Part shown: piece after piece, positions 18,328 through 27,263 of the stretch
Numbering within the stretch: the stretch's first letter is position 1
Layout of the letters: each line of letters begins with the position of its first letter
NCBI GenBank assembly: GCA_965203735.1
Contig: OZ241909.1
Coordinates: 496,001 to 560,000, forward strand
Length of the DNA: 64,000 nt
Origin: Bin55 sp965203735
Lineage (GTDB): Bacteria > Pseudomonadota > Gammaproteobacteria > Pseudomonadales > Azotimanducaceae
Direction of reading: 5' to 3'
Program-made: the position numbers and the translations under genes
The notes under the pieces: generated by a model
Told to the model about the DNA's origin: nothing
Databases searched by the model: none
The model's input: only the letters and a program-made list of their open reading frames with translations

Positions 18328-19291
18328 GGTTCCTCATTCTGGCTTCGAGTTTTACGACTTGAAGCCCGCCGCACCACGGATCCAAGAAGAAGTGAGCGCT
18401 GGCCTAAGCAGACGACAAAAAACGCTTCCGCCAAAGTACTTCTACGACGAACAGGGGTCGTTGCTCTTTGATGAGATTACAAAACTACCGGAGTACTACC
18501 TAACTCGCACCGAGATTGGCATCTTGCAGGAAAGGAGCGTTGACTTCGCACATGCTCTTAAGAAAGGATCATGGTTGCTCGAATACGGTGTTGGTAGTGG
18601 AAACAAGTCTCGCATTCTTCTCGACGCAATTCAGCCATCCGCTTACGTACCTGTGGACATTTCTTCGGACCCTCTGTTGGAACTGGCTCGGAGCATTCAC
18701 GATGAATACGAGGAAATGTCTGTGTATCCCATTTGTGCTGATTTCACGAATGCCTTTGAACTTCCGTCCGCAATGAACGGCAAAGAAAAAGTGGCGTTTT
18801 TCCCGGGTTCTAGCATCGGCAACTTCTCCCGCAATGAAGCATGCGAATTCGTTGGGAACATTGCTCGAGTTCTAGGGGATGGAGGGTCTTTAGTGCTCGG
18901 AGTCGACACCCGCAAGCCAGCATCGATTATCGAACCTGCTTACAACGACTCACGCGGAGTGACTGCCTTGTTCAACAAGAACATTTTGCGGCATCTAAAT
19001 GAACGCTTGGGAACGAGATTTCAGCTTGACTTGTTTGATCACGAAGCGAGCTACGTTGAAGATGAGGGTTGTTTGGAAATGCACCTCGTTTGTCTTCACG
19101 AACACGAAGTGGAGGTTGGAGAGGAAGCATTCCTGTTTCGACAGGGAGAGAGCATTTGTACGGAACGCTCTTACAAGTACAGTCGAGACGAAGTTGAAGA
19201 TTTGGCGGGTAGTGCAGGATTCGTGGTGGATCAGACTTGGACCGATGCAGAACAGAAGTTCATGGTTGCGTTGATGCGAGTCAAGTCGTAA
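18317..19291 (+). CDS. egtD: L-histidine N-alpha-methyltransferase EgtD
   Basis: This 324-residue SAM-dependent methyltransferase (DUF2260 fold) converts histidine to hercynine, the substrate of EgtB. Motifs in order: LPPKYFYDEQGSLLFDEITKLPEYYLTRTE near the N-terminus, LLEYGVGSGNKSRILLDA for SAM, YVPVDIS, FFPGSSIGNF, and late ERSYKYS and EQKFMVALM. Length and motif spacing match mycobacterial EgtD. It starts inside the end of egtB. No egtC, egtE or egtA homologue is adjacent, which is usual for proteobacterial egtBD pairs. Confidence 0.94.
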   Translation: MSPEVPHSGFEFYDLKPAAPRIQEEVSAGLSRRQKTLPPKYFYDEQGSLLFDEITKLPEYYLTRTEIGILQERSVDFAHALKKGSWLLEYGVGSGNKSRILLDAIQPSAYVPVDISSDPLLELARSIHDEYEEMSVYPICADFTNAFELPSAMNGKEKVAFFPGSSIGNFSRNEACEFVGNIARVLGDGGSLVLGVDTRKPASIIEPAYNDSRGVTALFNKNILRHLNERLGTRFQLDLFDHEASYVEDEGCLEMHLVCLHEHEVEVGEEAFLFRQGESICTERSYKYSRDEVEDLAGSAGFVVDQTWTDAEQKFMVALMRVKS

Positions 19292-19307
19292 TCATGTTCA
19301 AGACACC

Positions 19308-19700
19308 CTACATCAACAACATATTGTCAAGTCGTCCAGCCTTCCGGTCAAAGGTGTATACCGGATTAGCTGCGAATCTCTCAGCAGCGGCCGATATCAT
19401 TAGATCGGAAAATCCCACACCGGCTGATCGAAAGCGATATGCCGATATTGCTACGTCGTCGGCCTCCTCGAACACAAGACCTTGAGTTCCTACGAGTTCT
19501 TCCACAGTCGTCGCAATTTGATCACGAGAAAAGCCGTAGGACTGTTCCAAGACCCAGACGAGTTCAACAGTGACCTCACGACAGACGTAGCCGGGGCTCT
19601 CAACTGAAAGAGACTCCAGCACCGAACGGGCCGCTTCCGCTTGCTCGAAGTCGTCACGCACTAGATAACGAACGAGAATGTTGGTGTCCAGTGCGATCAT
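19308..19700 (-). CDS. VapC-like PIN-domain toxin
   Basis: At 130 residues this is a single PIN domain with the acidic active-site set: Asp in ALDTNIL (residue 4), Glu in TVELVW (about 45), Asp in GFSDLMI (about 98) and Asp in TFDRKAG (about 117). PIN toxins are Mg-dependent RNases that cut tRNA or rRNA. Its start overlaps the antitoxin stop by ATGA, so antitoxin is made first and the toxin is coupled. It is convergent with egtD, 16 bp apart. Confidence 0.88.
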   Translation of the reverse strand: MIALDTNILVRYLVRDDFEQAEAARSVLESLSVESPGYVCREVTVELVWVLEQSYGFSRDQIATTVEELVGTQGLVFEEADDVAISAYRFRSAGVGFSDLMISAAAERFAANPVYTFDRKAGRLDNMLLM

Positions 19701-19930
19701 CGCTGAGTTGCACCATCCGCGATGGCCTGTTCCATTTCCTCTAGGGTTACGGTGCTGCCTTCATACGCTAGTATTCCGAAGAGCCGACTGATTGGCCGCA
19801 CCGGCAAGAGACGAACGTGACTGTCCGAAAGGACGTATCGCACCCGATCTCCGGCTTGCAGTCCAAGCGCATTTCGCACCGCCTTAGGGAGTGTGGTTTG
19901 GCCCTTTTTTGTGATGGATGACTCAAGCAT
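19697..19930 (-). CDS. AbrB/MazE-type swapped-hairpin antitoxin
   Basis: The 77-residue protein has an N-terminal SpoVT-AbrB DNA-binding domain (SSITKKGQTTLPKAVRNALGLQAGDRVRYVL) and a C-terminal tail expected to block the PIN toxin active site. I start at ATG 19930, which has AGAGG seven bases upstream, and not at the in-frame TTG five codons earlier. The combination of an AbrB antitoxin and a PIN toxin is a common VapBC variant. Autoregulation by the palindrome upstream (19961-19985) is likely. Confidence 0.87.
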   Translation of the reverse strand: MLESSITKKGQTTLPKAVRNALGLQAGDRVRYVLSDSHVRLLPVRPISRLFGILAYEGSTVTLEEMEQAIADGATQR

Positions 19931-19960
19931 TGTGAACCTCTTCAAGGATTCCTTACATTT

Positions 19961-19985
19961 TATACATTTGACTTACAAAAGTATA
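19961..19985 (-). promoter_or_regulatory. Palindromic operator of the AbrB/PIN toxin-antitoxin pair
   Basis: TATACATTTG and CAAAAGTATA form an inverted repeat (9 of 10 positions) around a 5-bp spacer, about 30 bp before the antitoxin ATG in a locally AT-rich stretch. A TATAAA-like -10 on the minus strand overlaps its proximal edge. AbrB/MazE antitoxins bind such inverted repeats, so this is the likely autoregulatory site. Confidence 0.5.
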
Positions 19986-20120
19986 TGGAGTAAGGAAATA
20001 TTTGGAAATTCCTTCGAGTGTGCTGAGGTGTTGTTCTGCGCTACGAGCATGGTTTACAGAACGATCCAACTTATCTTTCTCGTAGGCAACGCAATGCGCC
20101 TACAGACGATGTTTAGCGTA

Positions 20121-20156
20121 TCAGCAGGTGGGGTGAACTCCACCTCCACCTGCTGA
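20121..20156. terminator. Long perfect hairpin downstream of the TonB receptor gene
   Basis: TCAGCAGGTGG (20121-20131) pairs perfectly with CCACCTGCTGA (20146-20156), and the loop holds a further GGTG/CACC pairing. It is about 90 bp past the receptor stop. No T-run follows on either strand, so it could be a REP-like 3' stabiliser or factor-dependent terminator. A second smaller inverted repeat (GTAGGC/GCCTAC) lies 20 bp to its left. Confidence 0.45.
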
Positions 20157-20246
20157 ACGATCACGTAGGACTTCTGTAGAAAGCCCTGGTTGTTTACTTA
20201 GGATTCACCCGCTGGACAACTTAGAAAGTCACGATCAAGACAACTG

Positions 20247-23003
20247 CTACCAGGAAAACTCCCTCACAACATCTACAAAGATAATGCGTCGCCTAAAGTC
20301 AACGTGTGCGGAATCCACACCCCTATAACTGTCGAAGAAAGGGAAGTCCGCATCGAAGATATTTTGTATTCCGGCCGAAAATCGCCAATCTGTTTCGGGA
20401 AGTACATACGATCCTTGTACGTCTATCGTCGTATAACCATCCACATCGGTTTTCGCGACTCCCGCATTTGTGTTTGTGTAGCCGCTTTCATAGTTGATCG
20501 TCATGTTCGCGCTCCACGGGTCGCGTGACCAGTCAAGATAAGCGCTCCCTTTCAGATCCACAGGACCTTGGTTCGTTCCTTCTTGTGAAACAGGGTCAAT
20601 CCCGGGACCTGACACAATCTCCAGCGAAAGCGTGTACGTCCCTAGAACTCCAACCATGAAATCGCCATATTCGGTTTCGAACGAATAGTCTGCACCTAAA
20701 TCCAGTGCTTCACTTGTCTTGGATGAAAAGTTCGCCCATTGCAACGACAAGTATGTCAGGACTCCATTTTCATCACGCCTTACAGAATCTGGAAACTGCT
20801 GCCAGTTTTCAAACGCATACGTCGGAGGCCATCCAAAGATGCCGTTCAATGTCCCGAGAATGTCAGAGAATTCTGTTCTCACGAATGAACCCGAAAGCGA
20901 AAGCCCGGGTATATCGATGGACGTGTACTCAAAACCCAGTGTTGTGGTGTCCGAAGTCTGCGGTTGCAGGTCGGGGTTTCCACCCAAAACCGTTAACGGA
21001 AAGACCGAGGCAAACGGCCCACCATTTTCAACAGGGTTGAGCGGGTCGAGGAAACGAAAGAAAGTGAATTGGCGTGACGGTGCAAACAATTCTGGCAACG
21101 TAGCAGCCAAGAAAGCTTGACCCCATGTGGCGCGAAGCTTGAGATTCTCCACAGGGTAGTAAACTGCCCCCAACTTGAGTACGAAGTCATCAAATGTTCG
21201 TTCGCTCTCGGGTTCCAGAATACCTTCGAATGGTCCCTCTATGTCGTACTTGTCGTAACGACCAGCAGCGTACACACCAAATCCATGAATGTTAGGACGG
21301 GAATTGGACTCGCCAATAATCGGCACGGACAGTTCGAAGAACATAGCCATATTGCGCGACTCGGGAACGATCTCCGGCGCACCTGGGACTCTGAACGTAA
21401 AGGGATTCAATAAGAATGAATCGAAGTCCAGAGTGTCAGTTCTTGTCTCGAATCCCGCTGCTAGCTCGACTGGTCCACCATCGATCTCGATCGGTGAACC
21501 GGACACGCTTACGCCCCAAACGCTTTGTCTACCTTCTCGTTCCCCACGAGTGGCGTAATTCGAAAACTCGTTGAGGGTGGCACGCTGCACGGTCCCATCG
21601 CCAAAAGGATTAATTGCTTCTGCTGGATCGCTACTGGCCAGTGCTGCCTGAAACGCGGCACTTCGAGAGTTGAACGAGCCTGGATACCCTCCGTACGGAT
21701 TGTCTATGCCGTAATTTACCGAGAAAACAGCTGTCCAACCCTCGAAAGGTGTGTCCCACGTAACGGATGCGTTTAGACCTATGCGATCCAGATCAGTCGT
21801 TCTCGCGAAACCCGCAAGTTTTCCATCGGCAATTTCACGTTCAAAGCTATATGCGATGTAGACCGGTTCACCAAATGGGTTGTAGTAGTTGCTCGCCGGG
21901 ACCGGACCACTGAAAGATGCGCCCACGGCTTCCTGGATGGATTCTTGCCGGGCGAAAGTTCCAGTCAAGCTCAACGTTATGTCTTCCCCAAAGTCCTGGG
22001 TTAGGCTAACGTGAGCGGACAAGTGCTCTGAAGCGGGAATCGCTTCTCCCGGCGCGTTCGCGGAAAGCCCCTTAGGCAGGAGGTTGAAATTTCCAGTTTG
22101 AGTTGCGACCTCTTCATTCGAGACCCATATGACATCATCTGGGCCAAAGGTGGTGCCGTCGCCCTCCGGAAGGATCCCGTACGTCGTATTGGGTGGAGCA
22201 TTTGAGGGTAGTCCAAATCTCAAGATGACGCCGGGCTGCCCGAAAGTATTGGGATAAAGCCTGCCGCCCTGGTCGCGGTAGTCTCCGTCCGTATCAAGTC
22301 CCGCATCGCGCATAAATACCGGTTCGTTGTCGTTGTAATTAAGAGAAGCCGTTACGTTACCAGTATCCCAGGAGTAACCGAGGGTCTGCTCAAAGACTGT
22401 GCGGTGTCCACCGGAACTGCTGTTCTCGAAACGCAGAGAGGATTCGGACCCCTTGTAGTTCTTCTTCAGGATAAAGTTGACTACCCCTCCAACTGCGTCC
22501 GATCCGTAAACGGCACTAGCACCGTCTGTCATCACTTCTACGCGCTCGATCGCACTGAAAGGAAGAGTGGAAATGTCGGTGAAGGTACCTCTCTCGGCAG
22601 GAGAAGCCGCAAGGCGTCTACCATTCACTAGAACTAGTGTGGACCCCTCACCGAGGCCACGGAGATTGACTGTGACCGAGCCAATCTGAAACCGAGGTGA
22701 TCGGTTGTCTAGACTTCCACCATTTGTAATCGTAGAGAAGTTCTGTGGCAAGTAGCGAACAATATCCTCTACGCTCGTTAGTCCCCGGGCATCGATCTCG
22801 GGTCGTGTGATTTCAAATATTGGTGAGGCTTCGGGACCGCTGGGCAATCGAGTACCCGTTACGATCATAACCTCTGTTTCGGAAGTTCCTTCTTCGTCCT
22901 GTTGCGTTCCATCGCCGTCCTCCTCCTGTGCTACCGCTGTTCCAATAGCGCCCAAAAGCAAAATGACTGCTACCAGCCAACGGTGGCGCGGCGTGCTAAG
23001 CAT
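20247..23003 (-). CDS. TonB-dependent outer-membrane receptor
   Basis: An approximately 918-residue outer-membrane receptor. A signal peptide (LVAVILLLGAIGTAVAQ) is followed by an acidic linker and a TonB-box-like EVMIVTG. The plug domain (about residues 55-165) has DIVRYLPQNFSTI, GSVTVNLRGLGEGSTLVLVNGRRLA and VEVMTDGASAVYGSDAVGGVVNFIL. The rest is beta-barrel ending in Phe-Ser-Trp, the aromatic terminus needed for outer-membrane insertion. The GRRLA/YGSDAVGGV style is typical of large oligopeptide- or carbohydrate-linked receptors; the ligand is unknown. I start at ATG 23003, which has GGGAGG at ideal spacing, trimming six codons. Confidence 0.92.
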   Translation of the reverse strand: MLSTPRHRWLVAVILLLGAIGTAVAQEEDGDGTQQDEEGTSETEVMIVTGTRLPSGPEASPIFEITRPEIDARGLTSVEDIVRYLPQNFSTITNGGSLDNRSPRFQIGSVTVNLRGLGEGSTLVLVNGRRLAASPAERGTFTDISTLPFSAIERVEVMTDGASAVYGSDAVGGVVNFILKKNYKGSESSLRFENSSSGGHRTVFEQTLGYSWDTGNVTASLNYNDNEPVFMRDAGLDTDGDYRDQGGRLYPNTFGQPGVILRFGLPSNAPPNTTYGILPEGDGTTFGPDDVIWVSNEEVATQTGNFNLLPKGLSANAPGEAIPASEHLSAHVSLTQDFGEDITLSLTGTFARQESIQEAVGASFSGPVPASNYYNPFGEPVYIAYSFEREIADGKLAGFARTTDLDRIGLNASVTWDTPFEGWTAVFSVNYGIDNPYGGYPGSFNSRSAAFQAALASSDPAEAINPFGDGTVQRATLNEFSNYATRGEREGRQSVWGVSVSGSPIEIDGGPVELAAGFETRTDTLDFDSFLLNPFTFRVPGAPEIVPESRNMAMFFELSVPIIGESNSRPNIHGFGVYAAGRYDKYDIEGPFEGILEPESERTFDDFVLKLGAVYYPVENLKLRATWGQAFLAATLPELFAPSRQFTFFRFLDPLNPVENGGPFASVFPLTVLGGNPDLQPQTSDTTTLGFEYTSIDIPGLSLSGSFVRTEFSDILGTLNGIFGWPPTYAFENWQQFPDSVRRDENGVLTYLSLQWANFSSKTSEALDLGADYSFETEYGDFMVGVLGTYTLSLEIVSGPGIDPVSQEGTNQGPVDLKGSAYLDWSRDPWSANMTINYESGYTNTNAGVAKTDVDGYTTIDVQGSYVLPETDWRFSAGIQNIFDADFPFFDSYRGVDSAHVDFRRRIIFVDVVREFSW

Positions 23004-23060
23004 GATGATCCTCCCGGTCATGCCAAAAAGTTTTCGTTCAAGATTGAGATTGTCTAAAGG

Positions 23061-23086
23061 GGGAGCTGCTCAATGGCAGCGCTCCC
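23061..23086 (-). promoter_or_regulatory. Hairpin in the leader of the TonB receptor gene
   Basis: On the minus strand GGGAG-cg-CTGC pairs with GCAGCTCCC, giving nine base pairs with a two-base bulge, about 60 nt before the receptor start. It could be an attenuator or protein-binding leader structure. I do not see a known riboswitch consensus around it. Confidence 0.3.
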
Positions 23087-23212
23087 GGATTCCCAACACC
23101 TGCGATGGATACTACCACTATTCTTTTCAATAAGACTTGGAGGCTTTAGCTTGTAGACGGACTACACCGAAGGTGGAGCAACTGAAGCTTCTCGGATTGC
23201 TGGAAGTCCAGA

Positions 23213-24205
23213 TTAGCCAGTTAACGCAAGTTCATGCAGACGAAACGGTCGAGAGAGGTGTTGGTGAACAAGCCGCTGAAACTCCTTGGGATCCTTGACG
23301 GGAAGTCCTTCCGGCAAACTTTCTTGTACCGCAATGTTGAGACGGGAAAGCCAAAAAGCCAATGCGGCGTAGAGTAGAAACGAAGGAAAGAACCAGTATT
23401 CCCGAGTTTGAAACGGACGAATGTCGTTGTAGGCTTGAAGAAATGCAATGGTTCGTTGTTGATCCAGCGCATCTCCACTGCGACACCAGTCGTTGATTGC
23501 GACCGCAACGTCGAAGAGTTTGAATCCGAACGCAGCATGGTGAAAGTCCACCACGCCGGTCAAACCGTATTCGTTGAATAACGCATTGTCTCGGAACAAG
23601 TCTCCATGAATTACTCCCTTCGGAAGCGACTGAACGTCGTTTCGGTTTAACAGTGCTTCCACAGATTGCACAGCAGTCTGAAGCAGCAATCGATCACCAG
23701 TGGATAGATGGTTGATGACTGAGTCTGCCGTGTTCCGAATCCATTGCACATCGCGAACATAGAGAAATCGTTCGGCGTCGAGATGTTCTGTTGCATGGTG
23801 CATTCGACTCAAGAAACGTCCGATGGCCGCACATTGATCGCTTGCTGGAGCCACTACATGTCGACCTTTGAGTCGAATGCTAAGCAGGATCGCCTTCTCT
23901 CGGTATTTTGTAAGGGGAGAACCGCTCTTTGTTCGTGTCACAGGAGCGACAGGCAGACCGTATTCGAAACATGCATCCAGTGTTTGAAACATCAGTTCGC
24001 GTTGCTCCAACCGGTCGTCCTCGATTACAGTGAGGACAAACTCTGAGGTCGCAACGTTTTCGTTGGGGTCTGTCGTAGTTTGAACGAAGTAGTTGGTGTT
24101 TTCTATACCCTGTGCAACAGGTGTAAGGTGAAGTAATCTACCGACTTCATAGTCTTCGAGTATGGATTCGACGGCCGAATGCGTCAGTCGAGTAATAACT
24201 GCCAT
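23213..24205 (-). CDS. thrB: Homoserine kinase, type II (aminoglycoside-phosphotransferase fold)
   Basis: At 330 residues this is the APH-fold homoserine kinase found in Pseudomonas and many proteobacteria, not the GHMP-type E. coli ThrB. Motifs: QGIENTNYFV at the nucleotide loop, EFVLTVIEDD, the Brenner motif GVIHGDLFRDNALF with catalytic Asp, and GVVDFHHAAFGFKLFDVAVAINDWC for the metal site. It phosphorylates homoserine on the way to threonine. It is followed upstream on the same strand by DUF2782 and then the divergent polA, the arrangement I know from Pseudomonas. Confidence 0.93.
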   Translation of the reverse strand: MAVITRLTHSAVESILEDYEVGRLLHLTPVAQGIENTNYFVQTTTDPNENVATSEFVLTVIEDDRLEQRELMFQTLDACFEYGLPVAPVTRTKSGSPLTKYREKAILLSIRLKGRHVVAPASDQCAAIGRFLSRMHHATEHLDAERFLYVRDVQWIRNTADSVINHLSTGDRLLLQTAVQSVEALLNRNDVQSLPKGVIHGDLFRDNALFNEYGLTGVVDFHHAAFGFKLFDVAVAINDWCRSGDALDQQRTIAFLQAYNDIRPFQTREYWFFPSFLLYAALAFWLSRLNIAVQESLPEGLPVKDPKEFQRLVHQHLSRPFRLHELALTG

Positions 24206-24216
24206 TCGACGGCGCG

Positions 24217-24537
24217 TTAGAACTCTTTAAGCTTCCATTTTGGAACGAGGCGTTCCGCGCGCTCCAAGTCGCCGAAGTGTTTGGTTGGGTCTTCTGGAAC
24301 CATGTAGTAAGGCTTGCCTTTCTTAGGAACGACCTTGATCATGGTAAGTTTTCCGTTTTGTCGATACTCTTGTATGGAACGAGTCTTGGATTCGGTGAGG
24401 ACGACGTCTGGTCCCTTAACTTTTTCCTTCTTGTTCTTACTACCTTCTTCCGCCAAGGAAGTAGGTGCGTTGAGAAGAGCGAATACTGCGAGAATCGTCA
24501 AACAGAGTGAGCGTACTTGGTTCAAGAAACGTGTCAT
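24217..24537 (-). CDS. DUF2782-family small periplasmic protein
   Basis: A 106-residue protein with a signal peptide (LCLTILAVFALLNAPTSLA), a Lys-rich linker, and the DUF2782 core: PDVVLTESKTRSIQEYRQNGKLTMIKVVPKKGKPYYMVPED, ending LVPKWKLKEF. The family lies between thrB and polA in Pseudomonas too; its function is unknown. The start is 38 bp from that of polA on the other strand, so the two promoters must overlap. Confidence 0.85.
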   Translation of the reverse strand: MTRFLNQVRSLCLTILAVFALLNAPTSLAEEGSKNKKEKVKGPDVVLTESKTRSIQEYRQNGKLTMIKVVPKKGKPYYMVPEDPTKHFGDLERAERLVPKWKLKEF

Positions 24538-24575
24538 TGGGTCGGTAACGTAGCTTGCCTACGGGAGAATTTACC

Positions 24576-27263
24576 ATGCAAAACGAAAATCCCCTAATTC
24601 TTGTCGACGGATCGACTTATCTTTTTCGGGCTTTTTACGCTCTTCCTGACCTCAAGACGTCGACCGGACAGTACACCGGCGCTATACGAGGCGTCGTTTC
24701 GATGTTGCTGAAATTGATGAATGACTACCCGGAGAGCACTATCGCCGTGGTGTTTGACACTGCGTCCCCAACTTTTCGCCACGACCTTTTTTCGGAATAC
24801 AAAGCCAATCGCCCTCCGATGCAGGATGAGATGGCACAGCAAATTGACCCATTGCACACGATCATCGGGTGCATGGGTCTTCCACTTCTGAAGAAAGACG
24901 GATTTGAAGCCGATGACATCATCGGCACATTGGCAACGCAGGCAACCAACGCTGGGCGCACCACCATCATCTCGACATCCGACAAGGATATGGCGCAGCT
25001 GGTAAACGAGCACGTGACGATGCTCGACACTATGAAGAACCAAGCGATGGATCGTGACGGCGTCGTCGAAAAGTTCGGCGTTGCGCCAGAACTGATCATT
25101 GACTACTTGGCATTGATGGGCGATACATCGGACAACATTCCTGGCGTTCCGAAAGTTGGACCAAAGACGGCAGCAAAGTGGCTCAATCAATATGGGTCTT
25201 TGGATGCGATCTTGGAGAACAAGAACGAAATTAAAGGGAAGGTTGGAGAAAACCTCGTAGCAGCCGCCGAGATGCTTCCGATGTCCAGAGAGCTTGCAAC
25301 CATCAAGTGCGACGTGGAGTTGGATTGGTCGCTGGAAGAATTGCAGGTACAAGAGATGGACATTCCTGCGCTTACTGATTGGTTCAATCGGCTTGAGTTC
25401 AGAACACTCTTACGCCAAATCACGGAAGATCGCGAAGCAGCTCCTAAAGCGGAACAACGAGCCGCATACGAATTCATCACAGATCAAATCACAATGCAAG
25501 CTTGGATTGACCGAATTCGTGCTAGCAAGGAAGTTTCGTTGGTCTTTCAGCCATCCGTACAAAACGGGGCAGTTGGTTGTGTTGGGATTGCAATTAGTGC
25601 AAGTCCAGATCGTGCCGCATACATTCCTATTGAACACACCGACACCGACTTTCGACAACTTAATCTTGAGCATGTAATCGATCGATTGAAACCTGTACTG
25701 GAGGACGATGAGATTTCAGTCATAGGCAGCGATCTCAAGAGTGCAATCAAGTTCTTTTCCATGCACGACATAGAGCTACGAGGACCACTCTACGACACAC
25801 GCTTAATGTCATATGTGTTGAACAGCACAGCCCCAGGAGGGCACCATTCGTCCGCTCTTGCGTCCCGACACTTGGAACACACAACCATCGACCGCAACAC
25901 GTTAACGGGTTCCGGAGTACATCGAATTCCTCTGAGTGACGTGGCAATTCCAGAGACATCCGTCTATATGGCGGAACTAGCCTGCGTAAATGCCCAGGTG
26001 TGCCCACTCGTCTTGAAGGAACTGAGTTCCGATCCTCGAATGCTCAGCGTCTATCAAGAAATTGAAGCGCCGCTCACAAACGTATTGGCCAAGATGGAAC
26101 GCAATGGGGTATGTATCGAACCAACGCAACTCCAACGTCTTAGTCAAGAACTCAAGGAGCGAATCGATCGATTGACAAGAGATGCATATGAGTCTGCGGG
26201 AGAACCGTTTGGGCTGGGCTCGCCTAAGCAGCTCTCAACCATTCTGTATGACAAGATCGGCCTCGAGGCCCCGAGAAAAACCCGTACCGGTGCTCGATCC
26301 ACCTCGGAGGACATTCTTCGAGATCTCGCCGACAAGCATCCACTTCCCCAACTCATACTCGACTACCGGGCTGCCACAAAGCTCAAGTCCACTTACTCGG
26401 ACCAGCTGGGACATTGGATCAATAGAACTACCGGTCGTGTCCACACGACCTACGATCAAGCCAACGCGACAACGGGTAGGTTGTCCTCAGGAGGTCCAAA
26501 TCTGCAGAACATTCCGATTCGCACAGCGGACGGTCGACGCATACGCGAGGCATTCATTTCTCCACCAGGAACTGTATTCATGTCTGCGGACTACTCTCAG
26601 ATCGAACTGCGAATCATGGCTCATTTGTCGGGAGACGAATCGCTACAGCAGGCGTTCAACGACGGATTGGACATTCACAGAGCCACCGCAGGTGAAGTGT
26701 TTGGCGTTGGCTACGACGAAGTCGATGAAGACATGCGACGAAACGCGAAGACAATCAACTTTGGACTGATTTACGGTATGAGTGCGTTTGGGCTAGCGAG
26801 AAATCTAGGCATCGGTCGCGGCGAAGCCGCACAATTCATTGAGACTTACTTCGACCACTATCCCGGAGTTAGGACCTACATGGATCAATCCAAAGCGCAA
26901 GCTCACGACTATGGATATGTGGAAACCCTCTACGGGCGCCGCATCCATCTCGATGAGATTAACAGCCGCAATCCTCCGCGTCGTCAAGCAGCCGAACGAT
27001 TGGCTATCAACGCGCCTGTACAAGGATCAGCTGCCGACATCATCAAACGGGCAACCGTTTCGGCAAATGACTTCTTAGATTCCAGTGGCGTTGATGCGAA
27101 AATGGTGTTGCATGTTCACGACGAAATCGTGTTCGAAGTGGCTAAGGATGCACTCGACGAACTGCGTGGCGGCGTAGTCGAAGCCATGCAAAGCGCAGCT
27201 GATCTCTCTGTGAAGCTTGAAGTAGATGTAGGAGTTGGCTCGAACTGGAGCGAAGCTCACTAA
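24576..27263 (+). CDS. polA: DNA polymerase I, with a degenerate 3'-5' exonuclease site
   Basis: 895 residues from the ATG at 24576, which has a GGGAGA site. The 5'-nuclease domain (1-300) is intact: LVDGSTYLFRAFYAL, EADDIIGT, STSDKD, LMGDTSDNIPG. The polymerase domain is intact: DYSQIELR, RRNAKTINFGLIYG, HVHDEIVFE. In the middle domain the metal-binding residues are gone: the DTE of E. coli motif I aligns with FQP, NLKYD with DLKSA, and YAAEDAD with YMAELAC. The enzyme should do nick translation and Okazaki-primer removal but not proofread, as in Thermus Pol I. It ends with interlocked stop codons against engB. Confidence 0.96.
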   Translation: MQNENPLILVDGSTYLFRAFYALPDLKTSTGQYTGAIRGVVSMLLKLMNDYPESTIAVVFDTASPTFRHDLFSEYKANRPPMQDEMAQQIDPLHTIIGCMGLPLLKKDGFEADDIIGTLATQATNAGRTTIISTSDKDMAQLVNEHVTMLDTMKNQAMDRDGVVEKFGVAPELIIDYLALMGDTSDNIPGVPKVGPKTAAKWLNQYGSLDAILENKNEIKGKVGENLVAAAEMLPMSRELATIKCDVELDWSLEELQVQEMDIPALTDWFNRLEFRTLLRQITEDREAAPKAEQRAAYEFITDQITMQAWIDRIRASKEVSLVFQPSVQNGAVGCVGIAISASPDRAAYIPIEHTDTDFRQLNLEHVIDRLKPVLEDDEISVIGSDLKSAIKFFSMHDIELRGPLYDTRLMSYVLNSTAPGGHHSSALASRHLEHTTIDRNTLTGSGVHRIPLSDVAIPETSVYMAELACVNAQVCPLVLKELSSDPRMLSVYQEIEAPLTNVLAKMERNGVCIEPTQLQRLSQELKERIDRLTRDAYESAGEPFGLGSPKQLSTILYDKIGLEAPRKTRTGARSTSEDILRDLADKHPLPQLILDYRAATKLKSTYSDQLGHWINRTTGRVHTTYDQANATTGRLSSGGPNLQNIPIRTADGRRIREAFISPPGTVFMSADYSQIELRIMAHLSGDESLQQAFNDGLDIHRATAGEVFGVGYDEVDEDMRRNAKTINFGLIYGMSAFGLARNLGIGRGEAAQFIETYFDHYPGVRTYMDQSKAQAHDYGYVETLYGRRIHLDEINSRNPPRRQAAERLAINAPVQGSAADIIKRATVSANDFLDSSGVDAKMVLHVHDEIVFEVAKDALDELRGGVVEAMQSAADLSVKLEVDVGVGSNWSEAH

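Noticed and set aside
20082..20103. GTAGGC/GCCTAC inverted repeat as a REP element
   Set aside because: Only one copy is seen in the window, so a repeat family cannot be claimed.
23041..23200. Cobalamin or other riboswitch ahead of the TonB receptor
   Set aside because: The hairpin is present but no box of a known riboswitch class could be matched.
24594..25352. 252-codon antisense frame in polA
   Set aside because: It mirrors the codon pattern of polA on the other strand, has no ribosome-binding site and no family features.
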